This document shows, piece after piece, positions 26,944-36,218 of a stretch of 64,000 bases of DNA. Within the stretch, counting starts at the first letter, position 1. The number at the start of each line of letters is the position of its first letter. Below the pieces are notes generated by a model. That model had not been told where the DNA came from. It did not search any database and worked only from the letters and a program-made list of their open reading frames with translations. A program made the position numbers and the translations under genes. The stretch comes from Levilactobacillus hammesii DSM 16381 (GTDB lineage Bacteria > Bacillota > Bacilli > Lactobacillales > Lactobacillaceae): positions 88,487 to 152,486 of the forward strand of contig NZ_AZFS01000066.1 of the NCBI RefSeq assembly GCF_001434395.1, written 5' to 3'.

Positions 26944-27870
26944 TTATTGTGGCCGCCGATTGACGCCGACCATCGTGATTTCTCTTGCTAGGAAACGAAT
27001 CCGCTGCATCAGCCGCTGGGCCTTCAGTGGTTCGTCGTCCCCCCGCGTTGAAATGCGTAGGTGCTCCTTCTCCAATTGGACCATCGAGAAATTGGAGCTA
27101 AAGAAAGTGGGAAGCTCCTCTTGCATCCGATATTCCAGGATGACCCCCAGCACATCGTCTCTGACCCAAGCGGACATGGCATCCGCTCCAATATCATCAA
27201 TCATCAGAACCGGCGACTTCTTAAGCGCATCGAGTTTCTCGGCCACCCCGTTTTGGGCAATGGCGTTCTTCATTTCCACCGCAAAGCTGGGGAAATGAAC
27301 CAGCGTGGTGGAAAAACCATCCGTTGCCAACTGATTAGCGACAGCCGCCAGTAAATAGGTCTTGCCCACGCCGAAACTACCGGCCAGGTAAAGCGCCTGG
27401 TGACGCCGCTTGGGATTGGCCTCGTAGGCGTCCACAAAATCCAGGGCCGCCATCAAAGCTTCTGCCCGATCGGTGTCTTGGTCAAAGTTAGCCAGCGAAG
27501 CCTCCCGAATACTCTTCGGCATGGCAATCGACTTCACCCGTTGCCGTAACTGTTGCTGGGCCTGTTTCTCCAGGGTATCCGCCGTGGGGACATAGGCCAC
27601 GTCAATCAGGTGGTTCGAGACAATCAGTTGCGGTTCGTATCCCGTTGCAAAGGTCGTCCCACCCTTGGCTAATTTCTCCCGTTCGGAAACAAATTCATAG
27701 AGTTTCGCTGCGGAACGAGTCATGACATCATCCGCCAGCTCCTCTTGGTGGTCCTGATAAAACTTAGTTACGGTGGGGTCATCGTAGACCTTAGCCATCA
27801 GCTGCCGATAATTGTCGTTCAGGTGCCGTTGACTCATCAACTGCTGCATGGTTTTACTTAAATCTTCCAT
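26944..27870 (-). CDS. dnaI: Primosomal protein DnaI (helicase loader)
   Basis: A 308-residue AAA+ ATPase that loads the replicative helicase at origins and restart sites. An N-terminal helicase-binding region precedes the ATPase core: Walker A AGSFGVGKTYLL near residue 165, Walker B VLMIDDIGAD near 230, then the arginine-rich C-terminus. It starts 3 bp after dnaB, and the pair forms a tight operon with nrdR. No terminator was found after it, but the thrS promoter follows. Confidence 0.95.
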   Translation of the reverse strand: MEDLSKTMQQLMSQRHLNDNYRQLMAKVYDDPTVTKFYQDHQEELADDVMTRSAAKLYEFVSEREKLAKGGTTFATGYEPQLIVSNHLIDVAYVPTADTLEKQAQQQLRQRVKSIAMPKSIREASLANFDQDTDRAEALMAALDFVDAYEANPKRRHQALYLAGSFGVGKTYLLAAVANQLATDGFSTTLVHFPSFAVEMKNAIAQNGVAEKLDALKKSPVLMIDDIGADAMSAWVRDDVLGVILEYRMQEELPTFFSSNFSMVQLEKEHLRISTRGDDEPLKAQRLMQRIRFLAREITMVGVNRRPQ

Positions 27871-27873
27871 CTG

Positions 27874-29232
27874 CTAGTCCTCCTTTCCCTTGCTGCGTTC
27901 CTCGAGCCGCGCAATCCGTTCCTGCAATTGCTTTTGCTGATCCGCTGACAGCTTAGCGGTCGTGGCCGTTTGGGTCGTCCCACTCGGCTTCTTCGCCCAA
28001 TCCGGCAAAGTCTCCTTGACGGTCGGCTGTTGACGCCGAGAGCGCCGTGGCTTCGATGCCTCTTGCTGGCGATCGCGAATCTTCTGAATGGCCAACTGCG
28101 GCGTATTGACCTTGGCCTTGCTCCAATCATTGGCGATAGTATCTAACAAATTCTTATTCAATGTCGGCTTGTCTTCATCCACCAAAACGTGGTAGATCAT
28201 GAGATTCAAAACAGACTCCGGGAACAGCTGTCGACTCACCAAATCGCGCACAATCCGTTGCTCACCATCCGTGACGAAACCGCCCGTATTCTGTTTAATC
28301 CCTTGTAGAAACGCCACGGGTGCCGTATTCGTTGCGACCTTGATCAAGGCCCGTTCAGCACTGGAAGCCCCCTTAACGGCGGTGCTAGTCGACGTGTCGG
28401 TCACCGGCGCGGGTTCACCCCGATGCTGGTAACCGAAGGCCTGAGCCACGATCCGTTTGAACTGTTCCGGATTGAAGATGTTTGTCGCCAGATCCGTCGC
28501 CTCACCAATGTAGCGGGCCATGGTGGGCTCATCCAGGCCATAGGTGGCGTGCTCCGTTAACAGCAACTGGCGATACTTGCTGACCGCTCGGGTGTCCACG
28601 AAGGAACGTTCCAACAACTCGCCCAGTAATTTAAAGTCAAATTGGACCTTGTCCGCCGCTAAATCCGGCGCACTGCTGGTTTGCGTGAGGGTTTGGCGAT
28701 TAGCCGTGACCACCTCAGGAATATCGCGTAGCTCGTCCCCGTCCACGTGAAAGACGTCCAAAAAGTTTTTGGTGATATTTTCTTCATTTTCCCCCGGCTT
28801 AGCCGTTGCGACATTGGCCGTCACCAAAGCCTGATAAAGGTCTTCACCCACTACACCCAGCAATTGCACGCTGAGCAAGTCGTCCTTAAAGAAGGCCTGC
28901 GGTGTCAACGGCGCATGGAGTTCATAGACGAAGCTCGATAGGTCGCCCTCCGTCTTTACCCGGGTGGTAAGTAACCCCGTCGCTTCTAAACGTAACCGCG
29001 CCGCATACAGGTGCGCCAGGTCTAACCCCAGCTCCGCCAGTAAGATGGCATGCCGCTTATAGGTCTCGCGTTGTGGGAGCCAAAAAAGGGCCGAGAAGAG
29101 CCCCGTGGCACTCGGTCCAATGATCGGTTGATAGAGTTGGGTTAAGGTTTGCCAACTCTGATCGGTTAACCGGTCCGCCAACCGAACCAAAAAGCCCGTC
29201 TTTGGCTGCAATTGGTGCCAGGAATCCTCCAT
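27874..29232 (-). CDS. dnaB: Replication initiation / membrane attachment protein DnaB
   Basis: A 452-residue Gram-positive DnaB, not the helicase of E. coli. It works with DnaD and DnaI to load the replicative helicase. Two DnaD/DnaB-like winged-helix and DDBH regions fit the middle of the protein (YHVLVDEDKPTLNKNLLDTIANDWSKAKVNT near 340-375). The last ~90 residues are basic and then coiled-coil like. It starts 3 bp after nrdR and ends 3 bp before dnaI, the Bacillus order. Confidence 0.93.
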   Translation of the reverse strand: MEDSWHQLQPKTGFLVRLADRLTDQSWQTLTQLYQPIIGPSATGLFSALFWLPQRETYKRHAILLAELGLDLAHLYAARLRLEATGLLTTRVKTEGDLSSFVYELHAPLTPQAFFKDDLLSVQLLGVVGEDLYQALVTANVATAKPGENEENITKNFLDVFHVDGDELRDIPEVVTANRQTLTQTSSAPDLAADKVQFDFKLLGELLERSFVDTRAVSKYRQLLLTEHATYGLDEPTMARYIGEATDLATNIFNPEQFKRIVAQAFGYQHRGEPAPVTDTSTSTAVKGASSAERALIKVATNTAPVAFLQGIKQNTGGFVTDGEQRIVRDLVSRQLFPESVLNLMIYHVLVDEDKPTLNKNLLDTIANDWSKAKVNTPQLAIQKIRDRQQEASKPRRSRRQQPTVKETLPDWAKKPSGTTQTATTAKLSADQQKQLQERIARLEERSKGKED

Positions 29233-29235
29233 GCC

Positions 29236-29736
29236 CTATTTCGCCTCGCTTTGCCGATGGTTCCGGTCTTTGGCCTTCGCCTTGTCCTTATCCATCATGT
29301 CTTTTAATTCGTTGAAGAAGACCCCTGTATCCTTGAACTGCCGGTAAACACTGGCAAAACGGATGTAGGCGATCTCATCCACGTCGACCAACCGGTTCAT
29401 GACGTATTCCCCAATCAGTTGACTGGAGATTTCGTTGACACCGAGTGCTCGAATCTTATTTTCAACTTCATCCACGATCTTCGTCATGACATCCATCCCC
29501 ACCGGTCGTTTCTCAGCGGAGCGGATGATGCCACGAAGAATCTTTTCACGATTAAACTCCTCGCGCGTGCCGTTCTTCTTAATTACCAACAGCGGTGTCA
29601 CTTCAACCCGCTCAAACGTCGTGAACCGAAAGCCACAGCTCTCACACTCACGGCGCCGGCGGATGACGCGCCCATCGTCGGTCGGTCGACTATCGACGAC
29701 CCGCGATCCATTATGATGACAGTGCGGACACTGCAT
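29236..29736 (-). CDS. nrdR: Transcriptional repressor NrdR
   Basis: A 166-residue repressor of ribonucleotide reductase genes that senses ATP/dATP. The N-terminal zinc ribbon [17 protein letters not shown]...[16 protein letters not shown] is intact, and the ATP-cone domain follows ([19 protein letters not shown]). Start ATG at 29736 matches the family and has GAGGTG 7 bp upstream; a GTG three codons earlier overlaps that site. It is the first gene of nrdR-dnaB-dnaI. Confidence 0.95.
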   Translation of the reverse strand: MQCPHCHHNGSRVVDSRPTDDGRVIRRRRECESCGFRFTTFERVEVTPLLVIKKNGTREEFNREKILRGIIRSAEKRPVGMDVMTKIVDEVENKIRALGVNEISSQLIGEYVMNRLVDVDEIAYIRFASVYRQFKDTGVFFNELKDMMDKDKAKAKDRNHRQSEAK

Positions 29737-29939
29737 TTTGGTCACCTCATTTTTTCATTGGTTACTCATTCATTCTCTGATAATCGGTCTCTCGACTGCT
29801 CGCCGGATTAGCGTTAGTTGTCATTCGTGCTTAATCATCTAACAGCAGCTATTCCACCGCCAACTAACCAGTCTAGCTGAATTCATCGACGTCCCCAATA
29901 TCTTGGGGGTCAACGACTCAGCCATTAGCCATACACCAT

Positions 29940-30575
29940 CTAATCCAATCCCTCGGCCAAAATCGCTGCCGACGAGCCCAAATTAGTGGTGTCAAGCCAT
30001 TTTACCACTTGTTGGCGCGTTTCGGCAATCGTTCCCGCATTATCAATCACCACATCGGCTAAAGCCGCCTTCTTGGCGATGGACCACTGTTGCGCCATTC
30101 TGGCTTGTGCGGCTTCTTCTGACAGGCCATCACGGGCCATCAATCGTTGGCGTTGTACCGTTACCGGCGTTGCGACCACCATCACGTGATCGACCAGGTG
30201 AATCAGGTAACCGACTTCATAGAAGGTGGGCGCGTCAATTACAATTCCCGTAACCTGCTGCGCACGATACTGAGCGAGTTGCTGCTGGATCTCCGCGCGA
30301 ATTAGTGGCGTCGTGATTGCTTCAAGCCGATGCAAGTCCGTGGCGTTGCCAAAGACCAGTTGCCCCAGCTTTTTTCGATCCAGGCTGCCATCCACTCGAC
30401 GAAACGACGCCCCAAAGGTTGTACAAATCTGTTGGAGACCAGGTGTTCCCGGTGCCACCACCTGCCGGGCAATCACATCGGCATCGATAATCTTGAGTCC
30501 CGCCAGCTTCAACCAGCGACTCACCGTCGATTTACCCGTGGCAATTCCGCCGGTTAACCCCCACACCTCAGTCAT
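29940..30575 (-). CDS. coaE: Dephospho-CoA kinase
   Basis: A 211-residue enzyme for the last step of coenzyme A synthesis, phosphorylation of dephospho-CoA. The P-loop GLTGGIATGKSTV is at residues 6-18, and DADVIARQVV and the LID/CoA region follow in the usual order. The ATG at 30575 overlaps the mutM stop by 8 bp and has GGAGG upstream; longer upstream frames simply read mutM in another frame. The gene belongs to polA-mutM-coaE. About 190 bp with no recognised element separate it from nrdR. Confidence 0.95.
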   Translation of the reverse strand: MTEVWGLTGGIATGKSTVSRWLKLAGLKIIDADVIARQVVAPGTPGLQQICTTFGASFRRVDGSLDRKKLGQLVFGNATDLHRLEAITTPLIRAEIQQQLAQYRAQQVTGIVIDAPTFYEVGYLIHLVDHVMVVATPVTVQRQRLMARDGLSEEAAQARMAQQWSIAKKAALADVVIDNAGTIAETRQQVVKWLDTTNLGSSAAILAEGLD

Positions 30576-31428
30576 CAGTGACTTCCTCCAGGACTTCCGG
30601 TGGGTACGGCTGACAGTGCGGGCAAAAATGCGTCCCCCGCTGGGCAACCTTGATCTTAACAATCTCGGTTCCACAGCGTTCACAGGGTTCTCCCTCGTGA
30701 CCATACACGTGCAGATGATTCTGAAAGTTACCGGTCTCGCCAAACGCCGTGGAGAAGCTATGCACCGTGGTGCCATGGCCCTTAATGGCCCTGGCGATCT
30801 CGGCAATGATGTTTTGACGCAGTGTCTCTAACTGGTCCTGAGTCAACGTATCGGCCGGCGTCAGTGGATTAATTTTGGAGAGCCAAAGGACCTCATCCAC
30901 GTAGATGTTGCCCAACCCGGCAATCTTGGATTGATCCAGCAAGAAGGGCTTAACCACCTTGTGTGATTTACCAAAGACACGCTGCATATAGGCCAGCGTT
31001 AAGGTTTCTTCAGTAGGTTCCGGTCCCAATTTGCCGAGTGACTTGAGCGCCGTTCCCTCGGTGCCCGTCTCGACCAACCGCATCCGACCGAACTTGCGGG
31101 TGTCGTTGTACCGCAACTCCCGGTGGTCCTTCAAGTAAAAAATGACATGGGTGTGTTTCGGCACGGGACTGCCCGCGGGCTGCACGTCATATTTGCCCTC
31201 CATCCGCAGATGGGACACCAAGGTGAGGTTGCCGCTAAGTCGAAAAAGCAGGTATTTCCCGCGCCGATCAACCTTTTCAATCTTGCGACCGATCAGATCC
31301 GCCGTAAAAATCTCGGCATCGGGCCGCACCATCTTGGCATAAAAGACGGCCACGTGATCAATGGTCGCCCCTGCCACCAGCTGGGTCAAGCCGCGACGCA
31401 CCGTTTCAACTTCTGGTAATTCTGGCAT
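30568..31428 (-). CDS. mutM: Formamidopyrimidine-DNA glycosylase
   Basis: A 286-residue base-excision repair enzyme that removes 8-oxoguanine and formamidopyrimidines. The N-terminal PELPEV carries the catalytic proline (Pro2) and Glu3. The helix-two-turn-helix (GLGNIYVDEVLW) lies near residue 170, and a C-terminal zinc finger CERCG...CPHC is complete. GGGAGG precedes the ATG. The gene lies 20 bp after polA, and its end overlaps coaE. Confidence 0.97.
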   Translation of the reverse strand: MPELPEVETVRRGLTQLVAGATIDHVAVFYAKMVRPDAEIFTADLIGRKIEKVDRRGKYLLFRLSGNLTLVSHLRMEGKYDVQPAGSPVPKHTHVIFYLKDHRELRYNDTRKFGRMRLVETGTEGTALKSLGKLGPEPTEETLTLAYMQRVFGKSHKVVKPFLLDQSKIAGLGNIYVDEVLWLSKINPLTPADTLTQDQLETLRQNIIAEIARAIKGHGTTVHSFSTAFGETGNFQNHLHVYGHEGEPCERCGTEIVKIKVAQRGTHFCPHCQPYPPEVLEEVTDD

Positions 31429-31448
31429 GGCTATTCCTCCCTTTGGCG

Positions 31449-34112
31449 CTACTTGGCGTCATACCAAGTTGGGCCGTAGTGACTTTCAACCTTCAGTGGG
31501 ATCTCAAGGTCAATGGCGGAGTCCATGACACTTGGGACTAATTTAGCTAACGTGGCGATCTCCTCGGCCGGGGCCTCGAAGATCAATTCATCGTGAACCT
31601 GCAGCAACATTGTCGCCTGCATATCCTTGATGGCCGCTTCCATACGAATCATGGCAATCTTAATAATATCTGCGGCACTCCCCTGAATCGGCGTGTTCAT
31701 CGCTGTCCGTTCGGCAAACGACCGCTGGTTGAAGTTTCGGGAATTGATATCTGGCAGGTAACGGCGACGGTGGGCGATGGTTTCCACATATCCCAGCTCG
31801 TGCGCCTGTTGGACCATGCGTTCCGTATAGGCCTTAACGCCTGGATATTCCTCAAAGTAGGTGTCAATAAAGTTCTTCGCTTGTTTGCGAGAAATGCCAA
31901 TATTTTGTGACAGTCCAAAGTCACTGATCCCGTAGACAATCCCGAAGTTAACGGCCTTGGCCTGCCGCCGAATGTTCGGCGTCACTTCGGCATCGGGTGC
32001 CATCTTAAAGATCCGCCGGGCAGTAGCCGCGTGAATATCTTGGCCTTCCTTGAAGGCTTCCTGCATGTTGGCATCATGGCTCATGTGCGCGAGCACCCGC
32101 AGTTCAATCTGTGAGTAGTCAGACGAGAAGATCTGCCAGCCCTCATGACGTGGCACGAAGGCTTTCCGAATCGCACGCCCTTCTTCACTTCGAACCGGGA
32201 TGTTTTGCAAGTTAGGATCAACTGAGGACAGCCGCCCCGTCTGTGTCAACGTTTGTAGGTAACGCGTGTGGACTTTCTGATCCTCGGGATGAATGACCTT
32301 CAACAGGCCCTCCACGTACGTCGATTGAATCTTGGCAATCTTCCGGTAACGCAAGATATTCTCGGCAATTGGGGCGTCCGCTGCCAATTTTTCGAGCACA
32401 CCGACCGCCGTAGAATACCCCGTCTTGGTCTTCTTAATCACGGGCAGGCCCATCTTCTCAAATAGAATTTGTCCCAGCTGTTTAGGCGAGCCAATGTTAA
32501 ATTCTTCGCCCGCTTCCTGATAAATTGTCTGTTCAATCTCGGCCAATTGTTCAGTAAACTTGCTGCCCATGGCTTCCAATTCACTGGCATCTACGGTAAT
32601 GCCGGCAATTTCCATCCGTGCTAACACGAAACTCATGGGTAATTCAATCTCACGGTAGAGCTTCGTTTGTTCATTTTCATCCAGGCCTTCAAACAACTTG
32701 GGCCGCAACTGTTCAATCGCCCGCGCCTTTCGCGCCAAATGTTTGAACAGAACCTCATCATCTTCGGGGATGGCCCGCTTAGCCCCTTTACCGTAAACAT
32801 CTTCATCGGTGGCCACTTGCTCGTAACCGTGTTCCATAGCCACGCGGCCGAGGTCATTGCTGTTGTCGTAAGTATTCAACAGGTAGGAGCACAACAACAG
32901 ATCGCAGTCTACGCCAGCTAAGGTAATTCCTAAGCGGTTTAAGCCAACATAGGTCCGCTTGGCGTCAAAGACCTGTTTGGCCACGTCAGCAGACGCCAGA
33001 ATGTCTTTTAAAGGTGCCTGTTGCAGGAGGCTGACATCGCGGCTCACCCACCATTGGTCATCATCACCGATCGCAAAACCGGCGAATTCGGACGTGTGGT
33101 AGTTTTCATCCGGCATTTCCAAATAAAACTCACAACCGTCAGCGGAAAAGTCTGGTAAAGCTGTCACATTTTCAGCCGTCAGCACCGTGTAATCAATGTC
33201 CTTGAGTCCTGGCGTTGCACTCGGTGTCTCGCCCTCAAAATCCATCTTGCTGAGGAACGTCCGGAAGTTCATCCGTTGATAAAAGGCAATCAGGTCATCG
33301 CGGTTAGGGCCTTCGTAGACCAGATCGGCCACTTTCTTCTCGACTGGCGCGTCACGGTTAATCGTCGCCAGTTTTTTAGCCAATAGCGCTTGGTCGTGAT
33401 CGGCAACCAGGTGCTCTTTGAGCTTCTTGGCCGTAATGTCATCGATATTCTCGTAAATGCCCTCAATGCTGCCATACTTACCCACCAAATCAACGGCACG
33501 CTTAGGCCCCACACCGGTCACACCGGGATAGTTATCCGAGTTATCGCCCTGAAGTCCTTTAATATCAATGATCTGTTCGGGTGTCACACCCATCTTTTCC
33601 TTCACGTAGGCTGGGGTGTAGCGTTCAATCTCGCTGACCCCTTTTTTAGAAATGGCAACCGTGGTGTGGTCGTTGGCCAACTGCGTGAGGTCCCGGTCAC
33701 CGGTGACAATGGTCGTGGTGAACCCGTCCGCTTCGGCCTGCTTGGCTAGCGTCCCGATAATATCATCGGCTTCGTAATTGGGTAGCTCGTAGGTTTGAAT
33801 GCCCCGTGCTGCTAAGAGTTCCTTGACGTAAGGAAATTGTTCGGAAAGTTCCGGTGCCGTCTTCGCCCGGCCGCCCTTGTAGTTGTTATACATTTTAGTT
33901 CGGAACGTGACCTTCCCGGCATCGAACGCCACTAGGACGTGTGTGGGGTCCACATTCTTCAGCATGGTCTCTAACATCGTGTTAAAGCCATAAATGGCGT
34001 TGGTGTGCAGCCCTTCGCTGTTGGTAAATCGCCCTAACGACGTGTATAACGCGTAAAAGGCCTTGAAGGTCACACTGTTGCCGTCGATCAATAATAATCG
34101 TTTGTCCGCCAT
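31449..34112 (-). CDS. polA: DNA polymerase I
   Basis: An 887-residue repair and Okazaki-fragment polymerase. The 5' nuclease domain (1-290, LLLIDGNSVTFKAFYAL) and the polymerase domain (about 480-887, with DPNLQNIPVRSEEGRAIR, DYSQIELRVLAH and LLQVHDELIFE) are intact. The middle 3'-5' exonuclease domain lacks the usual DxE motif (CEFYLEMPDE in its place), so proofreading is probably lost, as in Bacillus. The start at 34112 (MADKRLLLIDG) has GGAGG upstream; a frame running to 34301 is rejected. Confidence 0.96.
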   Translation of the reverse strand: MADKRLLLIDGNSVTFKAFYALYTSLGRFTNSEGLHTNAIYGFNTMLETMLKNVDPTHVLVAFDAGKVTFRTKMYNNYKGGRAKTAPELSEQFPYVKELLAARGIQTYELPNYEADDIIGTLAKQAEADGFTTTIVTGDRDLTQLANDHTTVAISKKGVSEIERYTPAYVKEKMGVTPEQIIDIKGLQGDNSDNYPGVTGVGPKRAVDLVGKYGSIEGIYENIDDITAKKLKEHLVADHDQALLAKKLATINRDAPVEKKVADLVYEGPNRDDLIAFYQRMNFRTFLSKMDFEGETPSATPGLKDIDYTVLTAENVTALPDFSADGCEFYLEMPDENYHTSEFAGFAIGDDDQWWVSRDVSLLQQAPLKDILASADVAKQVFDAKRTYVGLNRLGITLAGVDCDLLLCSYLLNTYDNSNDLGRVAMEHGYEQVATDEDVYGKGAKRAIPEDDEVLFKHLARKARAIEQLRPKLFEGLDENEQTKLYREIELPMSFVLARMEIAGITVDASELEAMGSKFTEQLAEIEQTIYQEAGEEFNIGSPKQLGQILFEKMGLPVIKKTKTGYSTAVGVLEKLAADAPIAENILRYRKIAKIQSTYVEGLLKVIHPEDQKVHTRYLQTLTQTGRLSSVDPNLQNIPVRSEEGRAIRKAFVPRHEGWQIFSSDYSQIELRVLAHMSHDANMQEAFKEGQDIHAATARRIFKMAPDAEVTPNIRRQAKAVNFGIVYGISDFGLSQNIGISRKQAKNFIDTYFEEYPGVKAYTERMVQQAHELGYVETIAHRRRYLPDINSRNFNQRSFAERTAMNTPIQGSAADIIKIAMIRMEAAIKDMQATMLLQVHDELIFEAPAEEIATLAKLVPSVMDSAIDLEIPLKVESHYGPTWYDAK

Positions 34113-34491
34113 AATTCGCTCCTCCCGAGTGGTCCTATCAGCGGCCACTCGCGTATTCTGCTTATATTTTACCAAAGATCCCTTAAAATCCGAAATGAAA
34201 AACCGCTTTACCGTGGATTTATAGCGACTTTTCCGAAAAACTGCTGTGGGGGTATGGAACCTAACTGTGGTTAAGATCGGCCGCTGAGGTGGCGTCCTCA
34301 TCCAAGGAACACCATTCTAAGGGTCAGAAACAGTTGCAGCTCTCCAGTTTAATATTGCTTGTATATGCCAAGATCATGATATAGCCGCGTTATGCTGAGG
34401 ACAATTTAGCGCAAAGCTCAGTAATTGGCCACGGTAACCCCCGTGCACCCTCGCTACGGTAAAGCCTCTAAAATCAATTTGTAAAACACAA
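34113..34491. other. Gap upstream of polA
   Basis: Apart from the terminator at its right end, this 380-bp stretch holds only the presumed polA promoter region. No gene or convincing element was recognised. Confidence 0.35.
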
Positions 34492-34528
34492 AAAGCGAGA
34501 TACCGGTTAACCCAGTGTCTCGCTTTCC
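34492..34528 (-). terminator. Terminator of the Bax-inhibitor-like gene
   Basis: AAAGCGAGA and TCTCGCTTT form the stem, with an extra AC/GT pair. T-rich sequence follows on the minus strand. Confidence 0.85.
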
Positions 34529-34549
34529 CATTGATTGACCACCCGGTGA

Positions 34550-35254
34550 TTAGTCTCTGCCACCGAATAAGCCGAAGATTTGTAAGAGTTGTAAGAATAA
34601 GTTGACGAAGTCCAAGTACAACTGTAAGGCCCCGTTGATGGCCAAACCAGTTTCAGAGACTTGGTCGCCGTATTGGAGATACATCTTCTTCATGCGTTGC
34701 GTGTCCCAAGCCGTCAAGGCGGCAAAGATGATCACGGCAATGAAGGAGAAGATCATGGCAATCAGTGAGCTCTGCAAGAAGATGTTAATCAACATGGCCA
34801 CGATCAACCCGATTAAAGCAGCTGATGCCTGTGTCCCAATCTTGGTTAAATCACGCTTGGTGGTGACCCCAATCGTTGCCATAGTCAGAAAGACAGCTGC
34901 ACTGGAAACGAAGGCTGCGGCAATCGACGCGTTACTGTAAACCAGCGTGTAGATCGAGAAGACTGCCCCGGTCACCACTGCGTAGACCATCAAACCGACA
35001 AAGGCAACTGTTGGACGTTTCATAGATTGACCACTAATCACGAATGGCAAGATAAACCACACGACAATTGGCAGAATAATCATGCCACCGCTGAGGTTTT
35101 GTAAGGCACCGCTGAACTGGGTAGCCATGAGAAAAGCCGTCACGGCAGATACCAGCACAGACAAGCCCATCCAGCCGAACATCTTGGTCATAAAACCATT
35201 GAGACCGACCTCAGTATTAATCGTTTGACGGGGTTGCTGTTCATAGTTGTTCAT
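34550..35254 (-). CDS. Bax inhibitor-1 / YccA family membrane protein
   Basis: A 234-residue integral membrane protein with about seven hydrophobic helices. It belongs to the BI-1 (TMBIM, YccA) family, whose bacterial members include a pH-sensitive calcium leak channel and a modulator of FtsH. The family segment FAALTAWDTQRMKKMYLQYGDQ with a conserved Asp lies near residue 180. The N-terminus MNNYEQQPRQTINTEVGLNGFMTKMFGWM is cytosolic. Good ribosome binding site (AAAGGAG). Single gene with its own terminator. The specific function is unknown. Confidence 0.88.
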   Translation of the reverse strand: MNNYEQQPRQTINTEVGLNGFMTKMFGWMGLSVLVSAVTAFLMATQFSGALQNLSGGMIILPIVVWFILPFVISGQSMKRPTVAFVGLMVYAVVTGAVFSIYTLVYSNASIAAAFVSSAAVFLTMATIGVTTKRDLTKIGTQASAALIGLIVAMLINIFLQSSLIAMIFSFIAVIIFAALTAWDTQRMKKMYLQYGDQVSETGLAINGALQLYLDFVNLFLQLLQIFGLFGGRD

Positions 35255-35386
35255 TGAAACGCTCCTTTTTATGCAAACTTTCCCAGCTGAGTGCCACCCA
35301 ATTGCGGCACAACTTCTGGGTTTATTAGAGTATATTCTATCAAATCCGTGACCAAATACAAGTAATCTGTCGCGGACAAACCCAGC

Positions 35387-35416
35387 AAAAAAGGGAACGA
35401 CCCGCGCCGTTCCCCC
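35387..35416 (-). terminator. Terminator of the pnuC operon
   Basis: GGGAACG and CGTTCCC pair around an 8-nt loop, followed by six T on the minus strand. Confidence 0.85.
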
Positions 35417-35452
35417 GTAAAATCCGAATTATTAAGTTTATATTGCGGACAA

Positions 35453-36178
35453 CTATTTACCCGCACCACCTTCATTGTCAGCTTCACCGCTGGCCCAAAC
35501 CTTGTTAGCGTAAATCGAGTTGAACAGGAGTGCCGCCTGTAAAGCCACCTGTGACAGGTTCGCCCCGAGTGACCCGATGCTCGTCGCCCCAATCAAAATC
35601 TGAACCGTCAGGATACTCCAGTACAAAACGTTGGCAATGTTGACCACAATCCATAAGGACCAGTTTTCCTTGTATTTCAGAATGTAAAGCAACTGTGCAA
35701 TGATGCTGACCACGAAGTTCACGGAGTCAAAGTATGGCAGTTGACCGTTTAAAGCGGCCAGAACGACCCAGCCAATGGCCCAAGCAACGAATGCGCCAAT
35801 GAAGATCCACCGCCGCGTGTTCTTCTGGAAGGAATGGGTGGCGTCATCGTGACCCCACATGTACCAGCCGATGGGTTGTGAAATAACATAAATAATATCC
35901 ATAGCAAAAGACCCATAAGCGTGGCTGATCCAAGCGACATACGTCATGGCCAAACACTGTACCAGACCAAAGATAAATGAAATCTTCCGGCCCTTCATCC
36001 CGTAAACCAGGCACAGCACACCGCCGACCCCAGAAATCATCCCGATAAAGCTATCCGGCACGATCATGTAGACCACCAGTTGCAGTAGAATCAAGATTGA
36101 GACGTAGATGACTTCAAATTTTTTCCAATTCGTGAAGAGCTGGTTATACCACCAGTTATGTTGTTTAGCATTATCCAT
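35453..36178 (-). CDS. pnuC: PnuC-family nicotinamide riboside transporter
   Basis: A 241-residue membrane protein with about seven hydrophobic helices. PnuC proteins take up nicotinamide riboside by facilitated diffusion, trapped by phosphorylation inside the cell. Family features include aromatic segments such as DIIYVISQPIGWYMWGHD near residue 95 and WSLWIVVNIANVLYWS near residue 175. It is the last gene of a three-gene unit: a Crp-type regulator, a nucleoside phosphorylase, then pnuC after a 40-bp gap. The partner suggests a ribonucleoside is handled; nicotinamide riboside is the best guess. Confidence 0.88.
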   Translation of the reverse strand: MDNAKQHNWWYNQLFTNWKKFEVIYVSILILLQLVVYMIVPDSFIGMISGVGGVLCLVYGMKGRKISFIFGLVQCLAMTYVAWISHAYGSFAMDIIYVISQPIGWYMWGHDDATHSFQKNTRRWIFIGAFVAWAIGWVVLAALNGQLPYFDSVNFVVSIIAQLLYILKYKENWSLWIVVNIANVLYWSILTVQILIGATSIGSLGANLSQVALQAALLFNSIYANKVWASGEADNEGGAGK

Positions 36179-36218
36179 ATTGCATTCCCCTTTTCACTGT
36201 CCTTATATGTGGTACCCC

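Noticed and set aside
29940..30806. Longer coaE reading frame starting at 30806
   Set aside because: The added 77 residues are mutM read in another frame. The ATG at 30575 with GGAGG and the P-loop directly after it fits coaE.
31449..34301. PolA with a 63-residue extension
   Set aside because: The extension has no family resemblance, and the ATG at 34112 has a ribosome binding site and the classic start MADKRLLLIDG.
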